Shown: positions 8,944-17,986 of the stretch, one piece after another
Layout: each line of letters begins with the position of its first letter
Numbering within the stretch: position 1 is the first letter of the stretch
Assembly (NCBI GenBank): GCA_016713785.1
Contig: JADJOM010000003.1
Coordinates: 949,501 to 1,013,500 of the forward strand
Direction: 5' to 3'
DNA length: 64,000 nucleotides
DNA from: Gemmatimonadota bacterium
Lineage (GTDB): Bacteria; Gemmatimonadota; Gemmatimonadetes; Gemmatimonadales; GWC2-71-9
Made by a program: the position numbers and the translations under genes
Notes under the pieces: generated by a model
What the model was told of the DNA's origin: nothing
Seen by the model: only the letters and a program-made list of their open reading frames with translations
Databases searched by the model: none

Positions 8944-9510
8944 TCAGTCCTTCGGGATGCCGAGGCCCAGGTCGCGGTAGGCGCAGTTCTGGTTGCCGAG
9001 CACGCGCAGCTGCAGCGTGCCGGCCAGGGTGTCGAGGTCCAGGATTTCGAGCTTGCCGTAGAGCGGCACGCCGTACGAGGAGCAGGTGTTGACACCGGTC
9101 CGGAGGAAGTAGCGCTCTCCCTCGGTGATCACGATGGTGTCGGCGGTGATGTACCCGTTGCGGGCCCCCCGCTTCATGCCGTCGAAGGTGAGCGTGGTCG
9201 GCTTGAGCCCGGGCTTGAGCGAGCTGGCACTGGCGAGCCCCATGACGTCCAGCGGCAGCAGCACGGCGCGGCCGGCGGGGTCGAAGGTGAAGGCGAACTC
9301 GAAGTTGGTCCCGACGTCCCAGGTGCGGACCCCGCTGCGGGCGTTGAGCGAGTAGGCGGAGGGCTTGGTCAGCGGCCCGCCGTCGAGCGCCCACAGCGTG
9401 AGCGTGTCGACCTCGTTGGTGAGGCTGGCCTTGGGGATGGCATTGGGATCGCTGCAGGCGGCGACGAGCGTAAAGCCCGCCACGCCGAGCCAGAAACGGG
9501 CGCGTGTCAT
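8944..9510 (-). CDS. Predicted lipoprotein of unknown function
   Basis: 188 aa with a lipoprotein signal peptide, TLVAACSDPN (Cys at about residue 19). The rest is beta-rich with no motif I recognise. Two cysteines near residues 143 and 164 (NTCSSYG, NQNCAYR) could form a disulfide outside the cell. It is the first gene of the minus-strand chain leading into serS, only 6 nt away, and is divergent from the roadblock gene. A conserved hypothetical protein; function not assignable. Confidence 0.8.
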   Translation of the reverse strand: MTRARFWLGVAGFTLVAACSDPNAIPKASLTNEVDTLTLWALDGGPLTKPSAYSLNARSGVRTWDVGTNFEFAFTFDPAGRAVLLPLDVMGLASASSLKPGLKPTTLTFDGMKRGARNGYITADTIVITEGERYFLRTGVNTCSSYGVPLYGKLEILDLDTLAGTLQLRVLGNQNCAYRDLGLGIPKD

Positions 9511-9559
9511 GGGGGGATTCTAGGGGGGCGGCAAAACGTGGTCAACCCGCAGTCATTCC

Positions 9560-9589
9560 TTGACTTCGCCCTACTCGCCCCCCTACAAT
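9560..9589 (+). promoter_or_regulatory. Sigma-70-type promoter for the roadblock-manC operon
   Basis: TTGACT at 9560-9565 and TACAAT at 9584-9589 are separated by 18 nt. Each matches five of six consensus bases, which stands out in such GC-rich DNA. It is about 40 nt upstream of the ATG at 9628 and points into the four-gene plus-strand operon. Confidence 0.7.
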
Positions 9590-9627
9590 CCCGAATCTCG
9601 TCCCCCTTCGATTCCGGAGAGCGCCTC

Positions 9628-9981
9628 ATGTCCGGCCTGCGCGACGTCGTCCAGGGCCTCGCGGCCCGTCCCGACGTGGATGCCGTGGTGGTGCTGAGCA
9701 GCGACGGCTTGCCAATCGATTCGGCCGGCCGCGAGGCGGTGGATGTCGAGGCGGTGGCGGCGCTTGCAGCCACCTTCGCCAACGGCGCCCGGCGCCTGGG
9801 CCAGGCGGCGGAGTGTGACGGCTTCACCAGCGGGGTCCTCGAGTTCGATGGCCGCCTGGCCATCCTCCGCCCCCTCGGCCAGGAAGGCCACCTGTTCCTG
9901 CTCGGCGCCCGCGGCACCAACATCGGGGCGCTCCTCTACGAGCTCCGGCAGCGGGCGCCGGACCTCGCCGTCATCCTCTGA
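9628..9981 (+). CDS. Roadblock/LC7 domain protein (MglB-like)
   Basis: Single-domain roadblock/LC7 protein, 117 aa. The family includes MglB, partner and GAP of the Ras-like GTPase MglA, and other small-GTPase regulators. The pattern is typical: VDAVVVLSSDGLPIDSAG, a helix rich in Ala, then the GHLFLLGARGTNIGALL strand-helix. ATG at 9628 has GGAGAG 7 nt upstream (9615-9620) and a good promoter before that. It is the first gene of an operon with manC, 15 nt downstream. No GTPase gene is in this window, so its partner is unknown. Confidence 0.85.
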   Translation: MSGLRDVVQGLAARPDVDAVVVLSSDGLPIDSAGREAVDVEAVAALAATFANGARRLGQAAECDGFTSGVLEFDGRLAILRPLGQEGHLFLLGARGTNIGALLYELRQRAPDLAVIL

Positions 9982-9996
9982 CCCCACCCGACTGAC

Positions 9997-11025
9997 ATGC
10001 GCTGGGCCGTCATCCTGGCGGGTGGCTCCGGCAGCCGCTTCTGGCCGCTGAGCACCCCTACCACGCCGAAGCAGCTACTGCCCCTGGCTGGTGAGCTCTC
10101 CACCGCCGAGCAGGCGGTCCTGCGGCTCGATGGGCTGATCCCCCGCGAGCGCATCCTCGTGGTCACCGGACCCGCCCTCGCGCCCCGCATGGAAGCCGTC
10201 CTCCGGCTGCCGCCCGAGAACATCCTGGTCGAGCCGCGGGCCGCCTCGACCGGGCCGGCCCTCGTCTGGGCCAGCTTCGAGGCCCGCCGCCGCGACCCGG
10301 CCGCGGAGGTGCTCTCCCTCCATGCCGACTGGAGCATCCGGGAGGACGCCGCCTTCCGGCACACCGCTACCCAGGCGCTCGACACCGCCGTCCGCCACCA
10401 CCGGCTGGTCACCGTCGGCATCCTTCCCTCCCGCCCGGACACGGGCTTCGGCTATATCGTCTCCGGCCCGCCACTGGACGACGTGGCCCGCACGGTGTCG
10501 CGCTTCGCCGAGAAGCCGAGCGCGGCCACGGCCCTCGACCTGATGGCCAGCGGCGCCCTGTGGAACAGCGGGCTGTTCGCCTGGACCGCCGACGACCTGC
10601 TGACGGAGGTGGCGCGCCACACCCCGGAGATCGGACCCCACCTGCCCCGCCTCGCGGCCGGCGACGTGGCCGGCTTCTTTGCCGCGGTCACGTCGGTCTC
10701 GATCGATGTCGGGGTGCTGGAGCGGAGCGCCGCCGTGGCGGTGGTGCCGGGCCGCTTCACCTGGGACGACGTCGGCACCTGGGATGCCCTGGCCCGGGTC
10801 CGCCGGCGCGACGCGCGGGGCAACGTGACCCATGGGCCGGTGCAGCTCTTCGACTGCGACGACTGCGTGGTCTGGGCCACCGGTGACCCGATCGTGCTGA
10901 GCGGGCTCAAGGACCTGGTGGTGGTGCACGCCAACGGGCGCCTCCTGGTGCTGCCGCGCCACCAGGCGGCCGGCCTCAAGACCATCCTCGACCAGCTGCC
11001 CCCCGAGGTCCGCGACCTCCCGTGA
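9997..11025 (+). CDS. manC: Mannose-1-phosphate guanylyltransferase
   Basis: Makes GDP-mannose from GTP and mannose-1-phosphate, the precursor for mannose- and fucose-containing polysaccharides; cytoplasmic. 342 aa: nucleotidyltransferase domain only, without the C-terminal isomerase domain of long ManC proteins. The signature GGSGSRFWPLS is at 9-19 with K25 in TPKQLLPL; the metal aspartate lies in LHADWSI (D111), and FAEKP (170-174) and WNSGLFAW (189-196) complete the site. The stop overlaps the GTG of the next gene (GTGA). Confidence 0.93.
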   Translation: MRWAVILAGGSGSRFWPLSTPTTPKQLLPLAGELSTAEQAVLRLDGLIPRERILVVTGPALAPRMEAVLRLPPENILVEPRAASTGPALVWASFEARRRDPAAEVLSLHADWSIREDAAFRHTATQALDTAVRHHRLVTVGILPSRPDTGFGYIVSGPPLDDVARTVSRFAEKPSAATALDLMASGALWNSGLFAWTADDLLTEVARHTPEIGPHLPRLAAGDVAGFFAAVTSVSIDVGVLERSAAVAVVPGRFTWDDVGTWDALARVRRRDARGNVTHGPVQLFDCDDCVVWATGDPIVLSGLKDLVVVHANGRLLVLPRHQAAGLKTILDQLPPEVRDLP

Positions 11026-12191
11026 ACCTCTACCTCCTTGAACCGGCGCAGCCTGGGGCGGTCTGGGCCCCCTTCGGCGGCGTCCGCCCCCTGGCCGAGC
11101 TCCGGGCCGGCGTCTGGAAGGTGCGGGAACGGTGGGAGGCAGCGCTGGACCTCGATACCGCCGCCATCCTCGGCGACCACGTGGCGGGATTCCACGAACT
11201 CGACGAGCCCGCGGTGCGCGAGGCCGGCCCCGTGGACGGGCCCGCGCTGGTGGCCGCCGCCTGGTTCGCGCCCACCGGGGAACCGATCGTGCTGGCGCCG
11301 GACACCCGGCGCCTCACGCATGGTGGACAGACGGTGGCGTGGGTGGTGCCCGCGGGAGCGCGCTGGACCGGCCCCGGCGACGCGGGCCCCGCGCTCCCAA
11401 TCGAGGGGCTGCTGCTGCGGGGCAGCTGGGACCTGGTCACCGCGCTCGAGCGTTTCCTCCCCGCCGACTGCCTCGGCTTTGCCGCCGGCGCGTCGGATCC
11501 GGTCCCGACGGCGAGCATCGTCCTCGGCGACCCCGCGCTGGTCTTCTGCCGCGGCGCCCGGGTGGAGCCCGGGGTGGTGTTCGACACCCGGGGCGGCGCA
11601 ATCGTGCTGGAGGCCGGCGTGGAGGTGCGCCACGGCGCCCGGCTGGAGGGCCCGCTGTACGCCGGGGAGCGGTCCCGATTGCTGGGCGGACACCTGCGGG
11701 CCTCCGTCTTCGGGCCGCGCTCCAGCGTGAAGGGCGAGGTCAGCAACACCGTGTTCCTGGGCTACGCCAACAAGAGCCACGACGGCTTCGTGGGCCACAG
11801 CGTCCTGGGGCACTGGGTGAACCTGGGCGCGCTCACCACCACCTCGAACCTCAAGAACACCTACGGGACGGTCCAGCTGGTCTCGGGGGGCGCGCGGCTG
11901 GAGACCGGCCGCCAGTTCCTCGGGACCCTGTTCGGTGACCACGCCAAGACCGCGATCGGCACCATGCTCGGCACCGGGACCATCGTCGGGGCCGGCGCCA
12001 ACGTCTTCGGCGACGCCCCGCCGCCCAAGGAGCTCCCCGCGATGGCGTGGGGCAGCGCCGGCTCCGACCGCATGACCGAGGAGGGGTTCCTCAAGGTGGC
12101 GGAGCGGGTGCTCCCCCGGCGTGAGGTGGACTGGACCCCGGAGCGGAAGGCCGCCCTCGAGCGGATGTACCGCCGCGTCACCGGTCGGTGA
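11022..12191 (+). CDS. GlmU-related sugar nucleotidyltransferase-like protein
   Basis: 389 aa. The N-terminal about 150 residues resemble the putative GlmU-related nucleotidyltransferase family (begins NLYLLEP, with a WKVRERW segment) but lack a clear GxGTRM signature. The C-terminal half is a left-handed beta-helix of hexapeptide repeats, with FLGYANKSHDGFVGHS and the LKNTYG segment. By family it should act on a sugar phosphate or carry acyltransferase activity; the substrate is unknown. GTG start at 11022 overlaps the manC stop, and its own stop overlaps the next GTG. Coupling to manC suggests a polysaccharide precursor step. Confidence 0.75.
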   Translation: MNLYLLEPAQPGAVWAPFGGVRPLAELRAGVWKVRERWEAALDLDTAAILGDHVAGFHELDEPAVREAGPVDGPALVAAAWFAPTGEPIVLAPDTRRLTHGGQTVAWVVPAGARWTGPGDAGPALPIEGLLLRGSWDLVTALERFLPADCLGFAAGASDPVPTASIVLGDPALVFCRGARVEPGVVFDTRGGAIVLEAGVEVRHGARLEGPLYAGERSRLLGGHLRASVFGPRSSVKGEVSNTVFLGYANKSHDGFVGHSVLGHWVNLGALTTTSNLKNTYGTVQLVSGGARLETGRQFLGTLFGDHAKTAIGTMLGTGTIVGAGANVFGDAPPPKELPAMAWGSAGSDRMTEEGFLKVAERVLPRREVDWTPERKAALERMYRRVTGR

Positions 12192-12976
12192 CCACCCTCC
12201 ACGTCCTCGGGTCGGGCTCCTCGGGCAACGCCCTGGCCATCCAGAGCCAGGACGAGATCCTCCTGATCGATGCCGGGTTCAGCGCCCGGGAGATGGAACG
12301 CCGCGCGGCGCTCGCCGGGCTCGACCTGCGCCGCGCCATCGGCCTGGTCCTGACCCACGAACACGGCGACCACACCACCGGCGCCGCCCGGCTCTGCCAG
12401 AAGCTCCGCATCCCGATCCTCACCGCCCCCGGCACCTGGGACCGGCTCCGTCCCCGGATGCCCACCGTTCCGTTCGTGCCGCTGGCGCTGCTTGGCGCCA
12501 CCGAGCTGGGCGGGTTCACCATCACCGCATGCGCCACGAGCCACGATGCGGCGGAGCCGGTGGCGGTCTCGGTGCGCACCGCCCACGGGCACCGCGTGGC
12601 GGTGGCCTACGACCTGGGCCGCCCCACCACCGCCGTCCGCTACCTGCTGCGGGAGGCGCACGCCATCGTGCTCGAGGCCAACCACGATGAGGTGCTGCTG
12701 CGCACCAGCAGCTACCCCCCCGTGGTGCAGGAACGGATCGCCGGGTCGGGGGGGCACCTCTCCAACCGGGCGGCGGCGGAGCTGCTGGCCGACGTGGCGC
12801 ACGCGGGCCTCGAGGCGGTGGTGCTGGCCCACCTGAGCGAGCGCTGCAACACCGCCGACCACGCCCGGGCCGAGGTGCTGCCGGCGCTCGCGGGCCATGC
12901 CACGGCGCTGCACGTGGCACGGCAGGATGGCCCGCTTGACGCGATCGTGATCTCCGCCCCGCCCCGCTTCCTGTAA
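12188..12976 (+). CDS. Metallo-beta-lactamase-fold hydrolase, WalJ/YycJ-like
   Basis: 262-aa cytoplasmic MBL-fold hydrolase resembling the YycJ/WalJ group (proposed exonucleases). It has a GSGSSGNA turn at 8-15, the metal motif HEHGDH at 57-62, further His/Asp ligands (ATSHDAAEP, YDLG, EANHD) and a C-terminal LSERCN segment. The GTG start overlaps the previous stop by 4 nt. It closes the roadblock-manC operon and is followed by a hairpin. Confidence 0.85.
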   Translation: MTTLHVLGSGSSGNALAIQSQDEILLIDAGFSAREMERRAALAGLDLRRAIGLVLTHEHGDHTTGAARLCQKLRIPILTAPGTWDRLRPRMPTVPFVPLALLGATELGGFTITACATSHDAAEPVAVSVRTAHGHRVAVAYDLGRPTTAVRYLLREAHAIVLEANHDEVLLRTSSYPPVVQERIAGSGGHLSNRAAAELLADVAHAGLEAVVLAHLSERCNTADHARAEVLPALAGHATALHVARQDGPLDAIVISAPPRFL

Positions 12977-12979
12977 GCA

Positions 12980-13014
12980 GCGCGGGGCGAGTCCCGGAAG
13001 GACCCGCCCCGCGC
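12980..13014. terminator. Strong GC hairpin between converging genes
   Basis: Arms 12980-12994 and 13000-13014 pair with one A/C mismatch and a 5-nt loop (CGGAA). No T tract follows. It sits 3 nt after the stop of the WalJ-like gene and ahead of the minus-strand gene ending at 13036, so it could serve both. Confidence 0.6.
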
Positions 13015-13035
13015 CGCGGCATGCTCCAGGCCCCG

Positions 13036-13419
13036 CTATGGAACGGTGTCAGGATCGGGAGGGACCGCCACCCCCTCGGGACGCGGGGTCGGCGCTCCCA
13101 CCCGCGTGAGGGTCACCGGCTTGGCGAGGTCCCCACCGGACAACGTAAGGCGGGTCCGGTCCACCTTGAGCTTGTAGGTGACCCACTCGCCGCCGAGCGC
13201 GATCATGACGCTGTCCGCCTTGAGCCGCCAGCGCACCGTCTCCTTGCCCCAGCTGGCGCTCGAGTCCGCGCGCACGATCACCTCGCGCGGGGCATCCTGC
13301 CGGTTCTGGTCCTTGAGCTCGGCCTGCCAGGTCCCGACGATCGGGGCGTCTTTCTGCGCGGCCAGCGACGAGGCACCCGCGACGGCGCAGGCCAGCAGCA
13401 GGAACAGGTGTTTCCGCAC
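13036..13419 (-). CDS. Small secreted protein of unknown function
   Basis: 127 aa with an N-terminal signal peptide (KHLFLLLACAVAGASSLAAQ) and a small beta-rich body (GTWQAEL, VRWRLKADSVMI) resembling the lipocalin-like or periplasmic beta-sandwich proteins that begin GTW. The start is GTG at 13419: a perfect GGAGGAG (13425-13431) lies 5 nt before it. A longer in-frame ATG at 13440 is on the wrong side of that ribosome site. It lies downstream of groEL but hairpins separate them. Function unknown. Confidence 0.75.
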   Translation of the reverse strand: MRKHLFLLLACAVAGASSLAAQKDAPIVGTWQAELKDQNRQDAPREVIVRADSSASWGKETVRWRLKADSVMIALGGEWVTYKLKVDRTRLTLSGGDLAKPVTLTRVGAPTPRPEGVAVPPDPDTVP

Positions 13420-13523
13420 GATGTCTCCTCCAGAGGACACTTCCGGGCCGATTGCCCGGCTCCGGACCCTTCAGGGCAGGAACCGCGCCAATCTAACCTG
13501 TGAGCCCGGTCACCTAAACCGGA

Positions 13524-13550
13524 CGCCCCGGACCGTGGAGGTCCGGGGCG
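13524..13550 (-). terminator. Hairpin after groEL (distal)
   Basis: Perfect 11-bp stem (13524-13534 with 13540-13550), loop GTGGA. On the minus strand it is followed by TCCGGTTTAGG, so only a weak T content. It is the second of two hairpins in the groEL trailer and lies between groEL and the next minus-strand gene. Confidence 0.6.
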
Positions 13551-13569
13551 CCGGGACTGCAGGATCGGG

Positions 13570-13594
13570 GGGCGCCGGCACGGGGCCGGCGCCC
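13570..13594 (-). terminator. Hairpin after groEL (proximal)
   Basis: Perfect 10-bp stem of G/C pairs (13570-13579 with 13585-13594) with a 5-nt loop, starting 9 nt after the groEL stop. There is no T tract. It may stabilise the 3' end or help termination with the next hairpin. Confidence 0.5.
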
Positions 13595-13602
13595 GGTGCC
13601 GA

Positions 13603-15234
<1,632 letters not shown>

Positions 15235-15266
15235 GGCAATGCTCTCCTGTCAGAAGCCCGACCGGC

Positions 15267-15578
15267 TCAGCCGATCTTGGCGAGGATGTCCGACGCCTTC
15301 ACGATGACGACCTCTTCGCCGTCGACCGTGATATTGGTGCCGCTGTACTTCCCGTAGAGGACCTTGTCCCCGACCTTCACGTCCATCGGGACCCGGTCGC
15401 CCTTCTCGACCCGGCCCGGCCCGACCGCCACCACCTCACCCTGGGTCGGCTTTTCCTTCGCGGTGTCGGGGATGTACAGCCCGCCCCGCATCGATTCGCC
15501 TTCGTCATCCGGCCAGATCACCACACGATCCTCAAGGGGCTGGATCTTGAGCTTCGGCTTGGCCTTCGTGGTCGCCAT
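15267..15578 (-). CDS. groS: 10-kDa co-chaperonin GroES
   Basis: Heptameric lid of GroEL; 103 aa. It has the core KIQPLEDRVVIWPDDE, the mobile-loop region ESMRGGLYIPDTAKEKPTQ and the roof GEEVVIVKASDILA. The N-terminus carries a short Lys/Ala extension (MATTKAKPK). ATG at 15578 was chosen because GGAGG (15583-15587 on the minus strand) lies just upstream; a longer in-frame start at 15617 would run through the 5' leader. First gene of the heat-shock operon. Confidence 0.98.
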   Translation of the reverse strand: MATTKAKPKLKIQPLEDRVVIWPDDEGESMRGGLYIPDTAKEKPTQGEVVAVGPGRVEKGDRVPMDVKVGDKVLYGKYSGTNITVDGEEVVIVKASDILAKIG

Positions 15579-15621
15579 CGGTCCTCCCACGTCGGTATGT
15601 AAACTGTTGAACAGCAATTAA

Positions 15622-15648
15622 TTAGCAGTTCGCTAGCGAGACTGCCAG
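15622..15648. promoter_or_regulatory. Second CIRCE-type inverted repeat (groES 5' leader)
   Basis: TTAGCAGTT, a 9-nt spacer and GACTGCCAG: the same 9-9-9 layout as CIRCE, with 13 of 18 arm bases matching the consensus TTAGCACTC-N9-GAGTGCTAA. One position in each arm is changed (GCAGT for GCACT) but the symmetry is kept. It lies just downstream of the predicted transcription start, and its spacer holds a perfect palindrome (TCGCTAGCGA). Confidence 0.5.
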
Positions 15649-15660
15649 CGAATGGAAGCA

Positions 15661-15688
15661 AAGATAAGCCGCGACTAGCACTTGTCAA
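15661..15688 (-). promoter_or_regulatory. groESL promoter
   Basis: On the minus strand TTGACA (15683-15688) and TATCTT (15661-15666) are 16 nt apart. The -35 hexamer is a perfect match and lies inside the CIRCE element, so repressor binding would block RNA polymerase. It predicts a leader of about 75 nt. Confidence 0.8.
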
Positions 15689-15701
15689 CTCCGAGTGCCA
15701 G
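15675..15701. promoter_or_regulatory. CIRCE operator (HrcA site) over the groESL promoter
   Basis: Reads CTAGCACTT, 9-nt spacer, GAGTGCCAG: 14 of 18 arm bases match the CIRCE consensus and seven pairs are Watson-Crick. In the known system the HrcA repressor binds here and is inactivated on heat shock. It covers the -35 box of groES. hrcA itself is not in the window. Confidence 0.85.
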
Positions 15702-15779
15702 CTCGGCCGCCCATACCGGAACCTCCTCCAGGCGGCCTCACCGCATACCCGAAGCCCATGGCCGGGAACCGGACCGGCC

Positions 15780-15808
15780 ATGACAGCGTTCCCAGGCAGT
15801 CCTAGATT
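15780..15808 (+). promoter_or_regulatory. Promoter for the copper monooxygenase-like gene
   Basis: ATGACA (15780-15785) and TAGATT (15803-15808) are spaced by 17 nt, matching five and four of six consensus bases. It lies 60 nt upstream of the ATG at 15868. Confidence 0.5.
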
Positions 15809-15867
15809 GCCCGCATCCAATGCCCGGCACGCCAGGCCCGAGGCAGTACCACACCGAGAATGCGCCG

Positions 15868-16938
15868 ATGCTCTCCTTCCTGCTGCTGACTGCGCTGGGG
15901 AGGCCCCTCCCTCCCCGGCCCGCCGTGGATCCGACGGTCACCGTCACCGTCGATTCCTCCCGCCACGAGTTCACCATTCGCGCCGGCCCGTTCCACCTGC
16001 CCGACATGGGCGCCATGGACCATCACGCGATGGACCTGGGGGCGGCCCACAGCACGCCGGTATTCCACTTTGCCTGGCCGGTGGAGGGGTGGTTCCGCGG
16101 CTTCCGGACCGCCGTGGTGGGCGGCGGCGGCCAGGCCCTGCCCCGGCGGCTGATGCACCACATGGTCGTGATCAACTACGGTCGCCGGCAGGTGCTCTAC
16201 CCGGCGGCCGAGCGGCTCTTCGGCGCCGGACAGGAGACCGAGGACGCCCGGCTGCCCGCCACGATTGGCGTGCCGATGACGCCGGGCATGGACCTCGGCT
16301 TCTACATCGCCTGGCACAACGACACTGGTGCCGACCTCGACGGCGTGTACCTCGCCATGACGATCGAGTACCTCCCCCGCAACCAGAACCCGCGGCCCCT
16401 GGACGTCTTCCCCCTCTACATGGACGTGGACCTGCGGGTGGGCGGCAGTAACACGTTCGACCTGCCACCGGGGCGTTCGGAGCGGGCCTACGAATTCACC
16501 CTCCCCGTGGGGGGCCGGATCATCGGCTACGGGGGGCACCTGCACGACTACGGCCGGACAGTGCGCCTGCAGGACGTGGCCTCCGGCCGGGTGCTGGCGC
16601 AGGTGAGGGCCGATGCCGACCGGGCGGGCCGGGTCCGCGGGGTGAGCCGAGGCTTGCCCGGGGTGCGAGGGGCCGGGGTGCGGCTCAGGGCGGGATCCCG
16701 GTACCGCGTGGTGGGCGTGTACGACAACCCCACCGGGACCCTGCTGGTCAACGGCGGCATGGCCCACCTCGCCGCGCTCTTCGCCCCGGACGACGTGCGT
16801 GCCCTGCCCCGGATCGACGACCGCGATCCTGACTACCAGCGCGACCTGGCCTCGCTCGAGATCATGGGCATGGGGATGAGGACCGGCGCCGGCGATGGGC
16901 ACGATCACGCGGGGATGGAGCCGCAGCAGACGCCATGA
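15868..16938 (+). CDS. PHM-like copper type II monooxygenase-fold protein
   Basis: 356 aa, exported (signal peptide MLSFLLLTALG). It resembles ascorbate-dependent copper monooxygenases (peptidylglycine hydroxylating and dopamine beta-monooxygenase families). All six copper ligands can be placed: CuH as H97-H98 (RLMHHMVV) and H150 (AWHNDTG); CuM as H224 and H226 (YGGHLHDYG) and M298 (NGGMAHL). Spacings are close to PHM (108/172/242/314). Both ends are His/Met-rich (DMGAMDHHAMD; GDGHDHAGM), like copper-binding tails. ATG at 15868 gives the signal peptide; an upstream in-frame start at 15820 does not. Substrate unknown. It stands alone between two hairpin-bounded units. Confidence 0.65.
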   Translation: MLSFLLLTALGRPLPPRPAVDPTVTVTVDSSRHEFTIRAGPFHLPDMGAMDHHAMDLGAAHSTPVFHFAWPVEGWFRGFRTAVVGGGGQALPRRLMHHMVVINYGRRQVLYPAAERLFGAGQETEDARLPATIGVPMTPGMDLGFYIAWHNDTGADLDGVYLAMTIEYLPRNQNPRPLDVFPLYMDVDLRVGGSNTFDLPPGRSERAYEFTLPVGGRIIGYGGHLHDYGRTVRLQDVASGRVLAQVRADADRAGRVRGVSRGLPGVRGAGVRLRAGSRYRVVGVYDNPTGTLLVNGGMAHLAALFAPDDVRALPRIDDRDPDYQRDLASLEIMGMGMRTGAGDGHDHAGMEPQQTP

Positions 16939-16957
16939 GGGGGGCGTGACATGAGGT

Positions 16958-16986
16958 GGGGCACCGGTCGGGACGACCGCTGCCCC
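16958..16986. terminator. Hairpin between converging genes
   Basis: GGGGCA (16958-16963) pairs with TGCCCC (16981-16986) and CGGTCG (16965-16970) with CGACCG (16974-16979), with one C/C mismatch and a GGA loop. No T tract. Lies between the monooxygenase-like gene and the NlpC/P60 gene. Confidence 0.55.
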
Positions 16987-17011
16987 GCGTCCCGTGCCCG
17001 CCCCGTCAGGC

Positions 17012-17986
17012 TCAACCGATGATGCGGCGCGCCCCGATCCAGCGCCGGAACCACCACCGTCCGGAGACATCGTCCGGGCCGAGCACGCTCAGCTGGACCC
17101 CGCCCCGGGCGCTGTGGATGAACCGGCCATTGCCCACGTAGAGCCCCACGTGGGTGATGCGGGTACCCCGGTTGGCAAAGGTCAGGACGTCGCCGGGGCG
17201 CAGGCTCTCGAGGCTGCGGGGGACCTCGGTGCCCTGTCGGGCCTGGTCGGTGCTGCGCCGCGGCAACGCGATCCCGTGGCGGCCGAAGGCGTACTGGATG
17301 AGCCCGGAGCAGTCGAAGCCTTCCTCGCCCTCGTCGCCCCAGCGGTAGGGCATGCCCATCACGTCCAGCGCGTCCTGCACCACCAGGCCGATCAACCGGC
17401 CGTGCTCCTCGGTCACACCGGCGCGGTCCAGGTCGGCCCGGACCACTTCCGGAGCGGGCGCCGCATCGGCGGCAGAGGTGGCAAGCGCGCTCGGGCCGGC
17501 GGCGGCCGGGGGCGAGGGTCGGCTCGATCCGCCACCCCGGCTGCGGCGGTCCAGCCCGAGCCGGACGCCGAGTTCCATGCCGTCGTAGCGGCCGTTGACC
17601 TCGCGGTACCGGCCCTCGGCCGCGAGGGAGAGCCCCCGCAGGGGGAAGACCTCGTAGCCAAGGCCCGTGGACCAGCTGCCCCAGAGCTCCTGGTCACCCC
17701 GGGTGGCGAGGCCACCCTCGACCCCGCCGACCACGTAGACGCCCGCCGCGCCGCTCCGGAACAGGGTAAAGTCGACGCCGATCCCCCACAGGTTGCCCAA
17801 CGGGGCGCGGCCATCGACGACGGTGGCGTGCAGCGCGGCGCCGAGCGGCCCGGTAAGCCGCCCGGCGGTGCCCAGGCGGTAGCTGTTCGCCGCCGGGTCC
17901 GTGAACAGGTGGCCGATCTGGAACCCCGGCCCCTGGGCGGCGGCCGGCGTGGCGCCGAGCAGCAGCAGCGCCAGTGCGGCTCTCAT
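17012..17986 (-). CDS. NlpC/P60 cysteine peptidase with beta-barrel-like N-terminal domain
   Basis: 324 aa, exported. A signal peptide (1-18, ending AAAQ) is followed by about 130 residues of alternating amphipathic strands with aromatic/Gly repeats (GFQIGHLF, GVYVVGGVEG, WSTGLGYEVF, MELGVRLGLD), as in small outer-membrane barrels. A Pro/Ala/Ser linker (about 150-182) leads to a C40 NlpC/P60 domain. Its catalytic residues are C226 (FDCSG), H279 (THVGLYVG) and H291 (FIHSA). The family cleaves gamma-D-Glu-diaminopimelate bonds. ATG at 17986 overlaps the preceding stop (ATGA). A barrel fused to a wall hydrolase would tether it at the outer membrane; that is inference. Confidence 0.8.
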   Translation of the reverse strand: MRAALALLLLGATPAAAQGPGFQIGHLFTDPAANSYRLGTAGRLTGPLGAALHATVVDGRAPLGNLWGIGVDFTLFRSGAAGVYVVGGVEGGLATRGDQELWGSWSTGLGYEVFPLRGLSLAAEGRYREVNGRYDGMELGVRLGLDRRSRGGGSSRPSPPAAAGPSALATSAADAAPAPEVVRADLDRAGVTEEHGRLIGLVVQDALDVMGMPYRWGDEGEEGFDCSGLIQYAFGRHGIALPRRSTDQARQGTEVPRSLESLRPGDVLTFANRGTRITHVGLYVGNGRFIHSARGGVQLSVLGPDDVSGRWWFRRWIGARRIIG

